Source: Rhodoferax sp. (GTDB taxonomy: Bacteria; Pseudomonadota; Gammaproteobacteria; Burkholderiales; Burkholderiaceae_C). From it: DNA of 12,275 nt. The position numbers and the translations under genes were made by a program. Numbering within the stretch: the first letter of the stretch is position 1; every line of letters begins with the position of its first letter. The stretch spans positions 1-12,275 of the forward strand of contig JAIPDA010000049.1 of NCBI GenBank assembly GCA_021737905.1. The letters are read 5' to 3'. Positions 1 to 8,144 of this stretch are shown here, in pieces. Below the pieces are notes generated by a model. The model was not told the origin of the DNA and did no database searches. It saw only the letters and a program-made list of their open reading frames with translations.

Positions 1-283
1 GGCTGTTACGGGCCTTGTCCAGATCGACTTCGTCAGTGCGCAGACCCTGGCTACTGAGTTCCGAGCGACGCTGCGTGACACTCACTTGAAGCTGCTCAGC
101 CGCCCGTTTGCGCTGGGGTAAAAAGTAAAGGCGCTCGGCCAGCCAGTAGACGCCGGTGACCACGGTGGCCAAAAACAGCAGCAAAGCGAAATTGCCCTCC
201 ACCAGGCCGATGTACCAGGCGCCGCCATAGCTCACAAAAGCCGCCAGCACCAGGGCCGTGATTGAACTCATGACAGCGAGCAT
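1..283 (-). CDS. lepB: Signal peptidase I, N-terminal part (cut by window edge)
   Basis: Signal peptidase I removes signal peptides from exported proteins at the outer face of the cytoplasmic membrane. Translating the minus strand from the ATG at 283 gives 94 uninterrupted codons beginning MLAVMSSITALVLAAF. Two hydrophobic stretches (about residues 5-24 and 31-46) are separated by the short GLVEGN segment, followed by LAERLYFLPQRKRAAEQL and a charged stretch. This is the usual start of LepB in Comamonadaceae, with two N-terminal membrane spans ahead of the periplasmic catalytic domain. The catalytic Ser and Lys regions lie beyond the edge and cannot be checked. The start overlaps the lepA stop (TAATG), with AGAAG-like bases just upstream; the in-frame ATG at 271 has no ribosome site. 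Order lepA-lepB agrees with the family. Translational coupling to lepA is inferred. Confidence 0.88.
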   Translation of the reverse strand, partial: MLAVMSSITALVLAAFVSYGGAWYIGLVEGNFALLLFLATVVTGVYWLAERLYFLPQRKRAAEQLQVSVTQRRSELSSQGLRTDEVDLDKARNS

Positions 284-2094
284 TAATCTTCTACCTGCAG
301 TATGGCCAGGAAGGCCTCTTGGGGCACCTCGACAGAGCCGATTTGTTTCATGCGTTTTTTTCCTGTTTTTTGTTTTTCAAGCAGCTTCTTCTTGCGCGAA
401 ATGTCGCCACCGTAGCACTTGGCGATCACGTTTTTACGCAGTGCCTTGATTGTCTCACGCGCAATCACGTTGGACCCGATAGCCGCCTGGATGGCGACGT
501 CGAACTGCTGGCGCGAAATGATCTCGCGCATTTTGCTCACGACAGCGCGGCCGCGGTACTGCGACTGGCTGCGGTGAACAATGATGGACAGCGCGTCCAC
601 CCGGTCACCGTTGAGCAAAATATCCACCTTCACCACGTCCGAGGCGCGGAACTCCTTGAACTCGTAGTCCATGGAGGCGTAACCGCGTGAGACGGACTTG
701 AGCTTGTCGAAAAAATCCAGCACGATCTCACCCAGCGGCATGTCGTAGGTCAGCATGACCTGTTTACCGTGGTAAGCCATGTTCAGCTGGATACCGCGCT
801 TCTGGTTGGCCAGCGTCATGACGGCGCCCACATAGTCTTGCGGCATATAAAGGTGCACAGTGACGATGGGTTCGCGAATCTCCTGAATGCGCCCGGCATC
901 CGGAATCTTAGACGGGTTTTCCACCATCAGCATCTCGCCTCCGGGCATAAGCACTTCATAGACCACACTGGGCGCGGTGGTGATCAGATCCTGGTCAAAC
1001 TCGCGCTCCAGGCGCTCCTGCACGATCTCCATGTGCAACAAACCTAGAAAGCCGCAGCGAAAACCGAAGCCCAGTGCCTGGCTGACTTCGGGCTCGTAAT
1101 GCAGCGAGGCGTCATTGAGCTTGAGCTTTTCGAGCGCGTCGCGCAGCGATTCGTATTCGCTAGCCTCTGACGGATACAGACCGGCAAACACCTGGGGCTG
1201 GATTTCCTTGAAACCGGGCAGCGCCTGGGTGGCGGCAAAGGCCGCACCGCCGGTGCCCGGCTTGATCATGGTCACGGTGTCGCCCACTTTGGCAGCCTGC
1301 AGCTCCTTGATGCCGGCAATCACAAAACCGACTTCACCGGCTTCGAGCGACTGCCGCGGCTCGGTGTGCGGCGTGAAAACGCCGAGCTGCTCGGCGTTGT
1401 AGAGCGCTTCGGTGGCCATCAGTTTGATGCGATCGCCCTTGGCCAGACGCCCGTCGACCACACGCACCAGCATGACCACGCCCACATAGGCGTCATACCA
1501 ACTGTCGATGATCATGGCGCGCAGCGGCGCATCCGGGTTTCCCTTAGGCGCCGGGATGCGGTTAACGACTGCCTCTAGGATTTCGTCGATGCCCATGCCG
1601 GTCTTGGCGCTGCACGGAATTGCGTCGGTGGCGTCAATGCCAATCACATCCTCAATTTCGAGCTTGGCGTTCTCAGGGTCGGCCTGCGGCAAATCCATTT
1701 TGTTGAGAACCGGCACCACAGTCACACCGAGGTCGAGCGCGGTGTAGCAGTTGGCCACTGTCTGCGCTTCCACGCCCTGGCTGGCATCCACAACGAGCAG
1801 CGCGCCTTCGCAGGCAGACAGCGAGCGGCTGACTTCGTAAGAGAAGTCGACATGGCCGGGGGTGTCGATCAGATTGAGGTTGTAGACCTGGCCGTCAGCG
1901 GCCTGGTAACGCAGTGCAGCGGTCTGCGCTTTGATGGTTATCCCACGCTCTTTTTCTAAATCCATCGAGTCCAGGACTTGGGCGCTCATCTCGCGGTCTT
2001 GCAAACCGCCGCAGCGCTGAATGATCCGGTCAGCCAGCGTGGACTTGCCGTGATCGATGTGGGCAATGATCGAAAAATTTCTGATGTGATTCAT
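283..2094 (-). CDS. lepA: Elongation factor 4 (LepA), ribosome-associated GTPase
   Basis: LepA is a translational GTPase that binds ribosomes, is associated with back-translocation and 30S assembly, and is near universal in bacteria. The 603-residue product carries all G motifs: AHIDHGKST at 11-19 (P-loop), GIT at 51-53 (switch I Thr), DTPGH at 77-81, NKMD at 131-134 and SAK at 162-164. The LepA-specific C-terminal domain is complete, with IAKCYGGDISRKKKLLEKQK and KRMKQIGSVEVPQEAF near the end. Length matches the family (about 600). A longer reading begins with TTG three bases upstream; ATG at 2094 giving MNHIRNFSIIAHIDHGK matches the family start. The ribosome site is weak (TTAGG about 12 bases upstream). 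lepB overlaps its stop codon by one base. A strong hairpin terminator lies about 65 bases upstream, so its transcription must start after it or read through it. Confidence 0.97.
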   Translation of the reverse strand: MNHIRNFSIIAHIDHGKSTLADRIIQRCGGLQDREMSAQVLDSMDLEKERGITIKAQTAALRYQAADGQVYNLNLIDTPGHVDFSYEVSRSLSACEGALLVVDASQGVEAQTVANCYTALDLGVTVVPVLNKMDLPQADPENAKLEIEDVIGIDATDAIPCSAKTGMGIDEILEAVVNRIPAPKGNPDAPLRAMIIDSWYDAYVGVVMLVRVVDGRLAKGDRIKLMATEALYNAEQLGVFTPHTEPRQSLEAGEVGFVIAGIKELQAAKVGDTVTMIKPGTGGAAFAATQALPGFKEIQPQVFAGLYPSEASEYESLRDALEKLKLNDASLHYEPEVSQALGFGFRCGFLGLLHMEIVQERLEREFDQDLITTAPSVVYEVLMPGGEMLMVENPSKIPDAGRIQEIREPIVTVHLYMPQDYVGAVMTLANQKRGIQLNMAYHGKQVMLTYDMPLGEIVLDFFDKLKSVSRGYASMDYEFKEFRASDVVKVDILLNGDRVDALSIIVHRSQSQYRGRAVVSKMREIISRQQFDVAIQAAIGSNVIARETIKALRKNVIAKCYGGDISRKKKLLEKQKTGKKRMKQIGSVEVPQEAFLAILQVED

Positions 2095-2157
2095 CAAAGC
2101 AAACGCCTAAGTACTTGAAATTATTGCGAAGACCAGGGGCCGACTTCGTAACAGACA

Positions 2158-2190
2158 TAAAAAAGGGCGCGTCGGTTTGCGACGCGCCCT
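2158..2190 (-). terminator. Strong intrinsic terminator upstream of lepA
   Basis: The arms GGGCGCGTCG (2165-2174) and CGACGCGCCC (2180-2189) pair perfectly over 10 bp, extendable to 11 with A2164/T2190, around a 5-base loop. On the minus strand the stem is followed directly by six T (complement of 2159-2164). This is a textbook rho-independent terminator for minus-strand transcription. It lies 434 bases past the degP stop and about 65 bases before the lepA start, so it either ends a long degP 3' tail, ends an unrecognised small RNA, or attenuates lepA. The sequence flanking the other side is not T-rich on the plus strand, so it looks one-directional. Confidence 0.85.
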
Positions 2191-2305
2191 GAACCAACAA
2201 TCTATGGCAACTGCGATAGTTGGAACTTCATTGTAGGCAAAAAGCCGGTGCTGCATAGCCTCAAAAAAGCCCAAACCGAGTCGTTGCAGACCAACAACAA
2301 GAAAC

Positions 2306-2372
2306 TTATACACAACTTATTCACAATTTCTTTTGTGCAACTCTGAACAACTTGTGGGCGATCTGTGGATCA
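2306..2372. promoter_or_regulatory. Cluster of DnaA-box-like sites
   Basis: TTATACACA at 2306-2314 and TTATTCACA at 2317-2325 both fit the TTATNCACA DnaA-box consensus exactly. They have the same orientation and a start-to-start spacing of 11 bp, about one helical turn. A third site, TGTGGATCA at 2364-2372, is in reverse orientation and is one mismatch from the strict TTATCCACA box. Other TTGTG/CACAA elements at 2333-2337 and 2352-2356 are weaker. AT-rich sequence lies alongside. Known biology: DnaA binds such clusters at origins, at promoters it controls, and at titration sites. The dnaA gene is not in this window. Function here is inferred only; chance occurrence in AT-rich DNA is possible. 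Confidence 0.4.
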
Positions 2373-2573
2373 CACATAAATTGCTTAAAAGATGTGCACG
2401 AGCACCACTCAAAAACGATCTATATAGCAAAATAAACCGAGTTAAGCACTCATTCTATCCAAATTCATTGAAGAACTATTCGCGCAATGAATAACTTAAA
2501 TACAAGTTAGTGCCTACGGACAAAGGAATGGGGCTGGAAAAATAAAATAAAAATTTTCTGACCACCCCCCCAA

Positions 2574-2615
2574 AAACCCTCCGTAGCCTTGAAGCCCACA
2601 GGACTTCAAAGGCTA
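2574..2615 (-). terminator. Imperfect terminator hairpin after degP
   Basis: Just after the degP stop, TAGCCTTGAAG (2584-2594) pairs with CTTCAAAGGCTA (2604-2615) with one bulged base. The inner part extends by CC/GG pairs and a wobble around a 3-base loop on the minus-strand RNA. The T run (complement of 2572-2576) follows only after CGGAGGG, so the geometry is not ideal for an intrinsic terminator. It most likely ends or stabilises the degP transcript. Confidence 0.45.
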
Positions 2616-2623
2616 TGGCGCGC

Positions 2624-4087
<1,464 letters not shown>

Positions 4088-4233
4088 CGTGGGCTCTTAG
4101 AAAAAAAACAAAAAAGGAAGACGGATTTTTAGCAGGTGGGGGCTCCTGCGAAAAGCTTCAAGACAGCGCCGGAAATTTGTGCCACTGAATCCGCCAATGA
4201 GTCAGCTACTTTAGCGGCAAGCTGAACAGCCTG
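4088..4233. other. 146-bp gap between degP and the membrane ORF (site of missing rpoE-rseAB)
   Basis: Read on the minus strand, the gap carries the degP ribosome site and, before it, T-rich and purine-rich sequence. A short dyad GCAGG (4132-4136) / CCTGC (4145-4149) is present but has no T run. I see no clean sigma-70 promoter pair and no GGAACTT-type sigma-E -35 element. No coding remnant of an RNA polymerase sigma factor or anti-sigma factor is readable. degP is therefore transcribed from a promoter I cannot identify here, or by read-through from the fab operon. Confidence 0.5.
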
Positions 4234-4701
4234 TCACTGCGCCGCATCAGAAACCTGCAAATGAAGCGGCCTTCGCGGGGCATACACGGCACGGCGCATG
4301 TCCAGCCAGCGCTCAGGCAAGGCCGCGCCCTCGGCCCACAACCACCACACGGCACCTGCCGGATTGTCCAGTCGCAGCAGCATGGCCGATTGCAAATCGA
4401 GCGCCACCACAGGGGCATTGAGCTCAGTGCTGGCCTGGTAGACCTCGCTCTCCCAGTACCAGTTTGTCCCGTCCCACTGCAACTGGCCAACCGGCGAACG
4501 CCGCCAGCCGGCGCTCATCACAAAACCAGCCAGCAGGCAGCACAGCACCCCCAGCAGCGGCCGCCAGTCGCCCGGCGGCGCACTGTGCCACCACCAAAGG
4601 GTCACAGAGGCAGCCATTAACCAGCCGAACAGCAAAAAGAACCCCAGAAAACGCGAACGCCCCAAGGGATAACTCACCGATGGGGCGTTGTGCAGGCTCA
4701 C
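4234..4701 (-). CDS. Small Trp-rich inner-membrane protein of unknown function
   Basis: Function not recognised with confidence. From GTG at 4701 the product is 155 residues. There are two predicted membrane spans at about 18-38 and 48-65 with a short loop between, then a C-terminal domain with WDGTNWYWES and basic RRAVYAPRRP near the end. It contains 13 Trp, about 8%. Two N-terminal spans followed by a small cytoplasmic domain ending in basic residues recall the YgfX/CptA family; this is only a resemblance of layout. GTG at 4701 was preferred because it lies 13 bases after the fabF stop and gives an opening, MSLHNAPSVSYPLGRSRF, that I associate with homologues in related genomes. A longer reading from 4755 overlaps fabF by 41 bases. 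A similar ORF sits between fabF and rpoE in relatives, as far as I recall. Close spacing suggests cotranscription with fabF. Confidence 0.75.
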   Translation of the reverse strand: MSLHNAPSVSYPLGRSRFLGFFLLFGWLMAASVTLWWWHSAPPGDWRPLLGVLCCLLAGFVMSAGWRRSPVGQLQWDGTNWYWESEVYQASTELNAPVVALDLQSAMLLRLDNPAGAVWWLWAEGAALPERWLDMRRAVYAPRRPLHLQVSDAAQ

Positions 4702-4714
4702 AGCAGGCGCCGGT

Positions 4715-5959
4715 TTAAATCCGCTTAAAAACCAGAGAGCCGTTGGTTCCGCCAAAACCGAAATTGTTTTTCACCGCCACATCCATCTTCACATCACGCG
4801 CCGTGTTGGCGCAGTAGTCCAGGTCGCACTCCGGGTCCTGGTTGAAGATGTTGATGGTCGGCGGGACTTTCTGATGGTGCAGCGCCAGCACGGTGTAGAC
4901 CGATTCGATACCGCCCGCACCACCGAGCAAGTGACCCGTCATGGACTTGGTCGAACTCACCACCATGCGCCGGGAATGCTCGCCGAAAGCAGCTTTGATG
5001 GCCTGGGTTTCATTGATGTCACCCAAAGGGGTGGAGGTGCCGTGTGCGTTGAGGTACTGAACCTGGTCCACATTGACTTTGGCGTTGGCCAGTGCACTCA
5101 ACATAGCGCGGCGCGGGCCGTCCATGCTGGGCGCAGTCATGTGGCCGGCGTCAGCACTCATGCCGAAACCGGCGAGCTCGCCATAAATCCGGGCACCACG
5201 CGCTTTGGCGTGTTCGTATTCTTCGAGCACCATCACGCCGGCGCCCTCGCCCAGCACAAAGCCGTCGCGATCTTTGTCCCAGGGACGGCTGGCGGTTTGC
5301 GGGTCGTCGTTGCGGGTGGACAGCGCGCGCATGGCAGCAAAGCCGCCTACACCCAGCGGTGACACAGTGGCTTCTGAGCCACCGGCAATCATGACATCGG
5401 CGTCGCCGTATTCGATCATGCGGCCGGCTTCACCAATGCAATGCAGGCCGGTGGTGCAGGCAGTGACGATGGCGATATTGGGGCCCTTGAAGCCGAACTT
5501 CATCGACACATGTCCGGAAATCATGTTGATGATGGAGCCGGGCACAAAAAATGGCGTGATGCGCCTGGGCCCCTTGGCAACCAGTTCAACCTTGGTTTCT
5601 TCAATCAGCGGCAGGCCGCCAATGCCCGAACCGATGACGCAACCTATGCGCACGGCCTGGTCTTCGGTCAGCAAATCGCCTATCGGCAAACCGCTGTCAG
5701 CCACGGCCTGACAAGCTGCTGCCATGCCGTAATGGATGAAGGTGTCCATGTGCCGGCCTTCTTTTTCAGCGATGTAGTCGCCGATCTGAAAGGCTTTGAC
5801 TTCGCCCGCTATCTTGCAGGAGAAAGCGCTGGCATCAAACTTGGTGATCAGCCCGATGCCAGATTGCCCGGCCAGAAGGTTGGCCCAATTCTCAGCCACC
5901 GTGTTACCCACGGGGCTGATACAACCCAGACCTGTCACTACGACGCGGCGACGGCTCAT
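4715..5959 (-). CDS. fabF: 3-oxoacyl-[acyl-carrier-protein] synthase II
   Basis: FabF condenses malonyl-ACP with growing acyl-ACP, including unsaturated intermediates, in the cytoplasmic type II fatty acid cycle. The 414-residue product matches the family length (E. coli 413-ish) and opens MSRRRVVVTGLGCISPVGNT. The thiolase-fold triad is present: C168 in VTACTTG, H306 in NAHGTSTP and H343 in MTGHLLGGAGG, with K338 beside it and GFGGTN near the end. ATG at 5959 was chosen over TTG at 5965 because AGGA sits 7 bases upstream and the product then matches family starts. It follows acpP by 67 bases, but a terminator-like hairpin separates them. A small membrane ORF follows 13 bases after its stop. 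Confidence 0.97.
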   Translation of the reverse strand: MSRRRVVVTGLGCISPVGNTVAENWANLLAGQSGIGLITKFDASAFSCKIAGEVKAFQIGDYIAEKEGRHMDTFIHYGMAAACQAVADSGLPIGDLLTEDQAVRIGCVIGSGIGGLPLIEETKVELVAKGPRRITPFFVPGSIINMISGHVSMKFGFKGPNIAIVTACTTGLHCIGEAGRMIEYGDADVMIAGGSEATVSPLGVGGFAAMRALSTRNDDPQTASRPWDKDRDGFVLGEGAGVMVLEEYEHAKARGARIYGELAGFGMSADAGHMTAPSMDGPRRAMLSALANAKVNVDQVQYLNAHGTSTPLGDINETQAIKAAFGEHSRRMVVSSTKSMTGHLLGGAGGIESVYTVLALHHQKVPPTINIFNQDPECDLDYCANTARDVKMDVAVKNNFGFGGTNGSLVFKRI

Positions 5960-5974
5960 TCGCAAATCCTGGAG

Positions 5975-6006
5975 AAAAACTCAAAAGGCCGCGAACGGCC
6001 TTTGAG
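5975..6006 (-). terminator. Terminator/attenuator hairpin between acpP and fabF
   Basis: On the minus strand CTCAAAGGCC (complement of 5997-6006) pairs with GGCCTTTTGAG (complement of 5980-5990) with one bulged base; an additional G-C pair closes a TTCG loop. Five T follow directly (complement of 5975-5979). The hairpin starts 20 bases past the acpP stop and ends just before the fabF ribosome site. It fits an intrinsic terminator with partial read-through, which would keep ACP abundant relative to FabF. Partial read-through is inference. Confidence 0.75.
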
Positions 6007-6026
6007 TAGGTTGGGGAAAAGCCTGA

Positions 6027-6266
6027 TCAGGCTTTGTGATGGGTGTTGGCGTAATCAATCGCGTTTTGCACGGTGGTGATTTTCTCTGCGTCCTCGTCAG
6101 GGATCTCAATGCCAAACTCGTCTTCGAGTGCCATTACCAGTTCCACTGTGTCAAGTGAGTCTGCGCCCAAGTCGGCCACAAACGATTTCTCGCTGGTGAC
6201 TTGGCCTTCTTCAACGCCAAGTTGCTCGGCAATAATTTTCTTAACACGTGCTTCGATATCGCTCAT
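6027..6266 (-). CDS. acpP: Acyl carrier protein
   Basis: ACP carries fatty acyl chains as thioesters on a 4'-phosphopantetheine arm in the cytoplasm and is the common substrate carrier for the Fab enzymes beside it. The 79-residue product is acidic and very typical: MSDIEARVKKIIAEQLGV at the start, the attachment site S37 in GADSLDTVEL, and the helix III region IPDEDAEKITTV. ATG at 6266 was chosen over an 18-residue longer reading because it matches ACP starts in the family and has a good ribosome site, AGAGGGA, about 5-11 bases upstream. It lies between fabG (119 bases upstream) and fabF. The longer upstream gap and the downstream terminator suggest an expression level of its own. Confidence 0.97.
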   Translation of the reverse strand: MSDIEARVKKIIAEQLGVEEGQVTSEKSFVADLGADSLDTVELVMALEDEFGIEIPDEDAEKITTVQNAIDYANTHHKA

Positions 6267-6385
6267 AGTTCCCTCTAAGGGTTGTGAATTAATCCGTGAT
6301 TTTAGCCGCTTAGAGAGCACCCTCCCTTCAGACCAGCCGGACGGATGAGAACCGGCTTAAAACTCAGTTTTTACATCAAAAGGTT
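6267..6385 (-). promoter_or_regulatory. fabG-acpP gap, probable acpP leader/promoter region
   Basis: This is the longest gap inside the fab block (119 bases). It holds the acpP ribosome site, a dyad AGCCGG (6335-6340)/CCGGCT (6352-6357) with an 11-base loop and no T run, and one -10-like element TAAAAT (complement of 6299-6304). No good -35 sits at the right distance from it. acpP has its own promoter in E. coli; a private promoter here is plausible but not proven by sequence. Confidence 0.3.
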
Positions 6386-7132
6386 TCACATGTACATGCC
6401 GCCGTTGACATGAATTTCCTGTCCGGTGATATAGCCGGCTTGGGGGCTTGCTATAAAAGCCACTGCATGCGCGATGTCTTGCGGCTTGCCCAGGTGCCCC
6501 AGCGGGATCTGACCGAGCAATGCTTTTTGCTGCTCTTCGGGCAAACCGGCGGTCATGTCGGTTTCAATGAAACCCGGGGCAATGCAGTTGACGGTGATGC
6601 CGCGCGAGCCCAACTCACGTGCCAACGCCCGCGTCATGCCGGCCACGCCGGCCTTGGCGGCGGCGTAGTTGGCCTGCCCGGGATTACCGGATGCGCCCAC
6701 CACCGAAGTGATGCTGATGATGCGGCCGTAGCGTTGTTTCATCATGGTGCGCATAACACCGCGGCTCATGCGAAACACCGCTTTGAGGTTGGTGTCGAGC
6801 ACAGCATCCCAGTCTTCGTCTTTTAATCGCATGGCCAGCATGTCGCGGGTAATGCCCGCGTTGTTGACCAGAACCTGAATGCCGCCGTGTTCTTTGACCA
6901 GGCTGTCGATCAGCGCTTCAATGCCGGCCGCATCGGTCACGTTGAGGTTTTTGCCGGCGCAGCCCGGGTAAGCGGCAAGCGTGGTTGATATATGGGCTGC
7001 ACCCTCATCCGTGGTGGCGGTGCCGATGACCTTCATGCCCCGGCGTGCCAGCTCGATTGCAATGGCCGCGCCAATGCCGCGCGAAGCCCCTGTCACCAGC
7101 GCCAGCTGGCCTTGTGTTTGGATGTCCGTCAT
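6386..7132 (-). CDS. fabG: 3-oxoacyl-[acyl-carrier-protein] reductase
   Basis: FabG reduces 3-ketoacyl-ACP to 3-hydroxyacyl-ACP with NADPH, the first reduction of each elongation round. The 248-residue product is a classical short-chain dehydrogenase: TGASRGIG at 14-21 (Rossmann nucleotide site), NNAG at 90-93, and the catalytic set N115, S143, Y156 and K160 (YAAAK). The C-terminus NGGMYM is typical of FabG. Length equals the family norm (244-250). The ATG at 7132 overlaps the fabD stop by four bases (ATGA), indicating translational coupling within the same transcript. Nothing unusual in the sequence. Confidence 0.97.
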   Translation of the reverse strand: MTDIQTQGQLALVTGASRGIGAAIAIELARRGMKVIGTATTDEGAAHISTTLAAYPGCAGKNLNVTDAAGIEALIDSLVKEHGGIQVLVNNAGITRDMLAMRLKDEDWDAVLDTNLKAVFRMSRGVMRTMMKQRYGRIISITSVVGASGNPGQANYAAAKAGVAGMTRALARELGSRGITVNCIAPGFIETDMTAGLPEEQQKALLGQIPLGHLGKPQDIAHAVAFIASPQAGYITGQEIHVNGGMYM

Positions 7133-8088
7133 GCTTTGCTCATCAAGAGTGTTTTAACTTCGGCCAGGCTGGCAGGATCAAACAGCGCTGCACCCGTCAG
7201 CTCGGCGTCTATGCGCTTGACCATGCCGGCCAGCACTTTTCCGGGGCCGCATTCGATCAGGGTGTGCAGACCGCGCGCTTTCATTGCCAGCACGCACTCG
7301 ACCCAGCGCACAGGGCCAAAAGCCTGCCGGTACAGCGCATCGCGCAGCCGGTCCAGGTCAGACTCGACAGCCACATCAATGTTGTTGACCACCGGAATCT
7401 GCGGCGCAGCCAGAGTCAAGGATGCGAGTTTTTCGCGCAGTTTATCTGCGGCAGGCTTCATCAGGCTAGAGTGAAAAGGCGCAGAAACCGCCAAAGGCAA
7501 AGCGCGTTTGGCGCCATTGGCTTTAAGCACTTCGCAAGCCTTGTCGACGGCGGCCTTGCTGCCGGCAATCACGGTTTGACCCGGGTCATTGAAATTCACA
7601 GCCTCGACCACTTCGGCCGAACCCGGCCCGAAACTGCGCACGGCTTCTGCGCAACCTTCGATAACTTTGTCGGCCGGCATGCCGAGAATGGCCGCCATGG
7701 CACCCACGCCCACAGGCACCGCATCTTGCATGGCTTGCGCCCGAAAGCGCACCAGCGGCGTGGCCTGACGCAATGTCAAAACACCGGCTGCCACCAGGGC
7801 CGAATACTCACCCAATGAGTGGCCGGCGACCGCAGCCGGAATGGCACCGGTCTCTGCCAGCCAGACGCGGTAAGCGGCAACGGCGGCTACCAGCATCACG
7901 GGCTGGGTGTTGGTGGTCAGGGCCAGCGCTTCTTTGGGGCCTTCACGAATGAGTTGCCCCAGGTCTTCGCCCAAGGCGTCAGAAGCTTCTGCGAGGGTTT
8001 GGGCCACCAAGGGGTGTGCGCCCCAAGCGTCCAACATGCCAACCGACTGCGAACCCTGGCCAGGAAAGATAAAAGCAAATGGCTTCAA
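7129..8088 (-). CDS. fabD: Malonyl-CoA:ACP transacylase
   Basis: FabD transfers malonate from CoA to ACP, supplying the extender unit for FabH and FabF. From TTG at 8088 the product is 319 residues (E. coli 309) and opens MKPFAFIFPGQGSQSVGM. Active-site features are visible: QGSQ at 11-14, the nucleophile S91 in GHSLGE, R116 and H206 in APFHSSL. The frame stays open upstream to about 8139 without an ATG, so a TTG start is needed. TTG at 8088 was selected because GGAG lies 9 bases upstream and the product then matches FabD starts exactly. It lies 56 bases after fabH and overlaps fabG by four bases. Confidence 0.95.
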   Translation of the reverse strand: MKPFAFIFPGQGSQSVGMLDAWGAHPLVAQTLAEASDALGEDLGQLIREGPKEALALTTNTQPVMLVAAVAAYRVWLAETGAIPAAVAGHSLGEYSALVAAGVLTLRQATPLVRFRAQAMQDAVPVGVGAMAAILGMPADKVIEGCAEAVRSFGPGSAEVVEAVNFNDPGQTVIAGSKAAVDKACEVLKANGAKRALPLAVSAPFHSSLMKPAADKLREKLASLTLAAPQIPVVNNIDVAVESDLDRLRDALYRQAFGPVRWVECVLAMKARGLHTLIECGPGKVLAGMVKRIDAELTGAALFDPASLAEVKTLLMSKA

Positions 8089-8144
8089 AAACGAGACTCC
8101 GTGAAACAAGCGTTGAGGTAATCGAAGTAAGCGCCGCAACCCGC

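Larger units (their letters stand above)
2095..2623. other. 530-bp AT-rich non-coding gap between degP and lepA
   Basis: No convincing gene lies here. Reading right to left on the minus strand, the stretch holds: an imperfect hairpin just after the degP stop (2584-2615), a run of seven C (2565-2571), a 20-base A/T-only tract (2538-2557), a generally AT-rich stretch (about 2375-2560), a group of DnaA-box-like sites (2306-2372), a small bulged hairpin (CCAA/CTAT at 2194-2205 against ATAG/TTGG at 2216-2223), and a strong terminator (2158-2190). A 68-codon GTG-start reading frame at 2107-2313 runs through the terminator and resembles nothing known, so it was not called. The gap is unusually long for a window where most genes are 0-150 bases apart. 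It could hold a small RNA, a lepA leader, a replication-related element, or the remains of decayed sequence. Confidence 0.6.

Noticed and set aside
2107..2313. 68-codon GTG-start reading frame on the minus strand in the lepA-degP gap
   Set aside because: It runs straight through the strong terminator stem, has no ribosome site and resembles no known protein.
2565..2571. Run of seven C as a phase-variation tract
   Set aside because: It lies in a non-coding gap, just past a terminator hairpin, with no gene or promoter that slippage would switch.
4206..4490. 94-codon minus-strand frame overlapping the membrane ORF
   Set aside because: It is an out-of-frame shadow of the 4234-4701 gene, without a ribosome site or plausible protein features.
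6335..6357. AGCCGG/CCGGCT dyad as a fabG terminator
   Set aside because: It has an 11-base loop, only a 6-bp stem and no T run on the minus strand.
8089..8139. Upstream extension of FabD to a TTG at 8139
   Set aside because: The added residues match no FabD; TTG at 8088 has a ribosome site and gives the conserved N-terminus.
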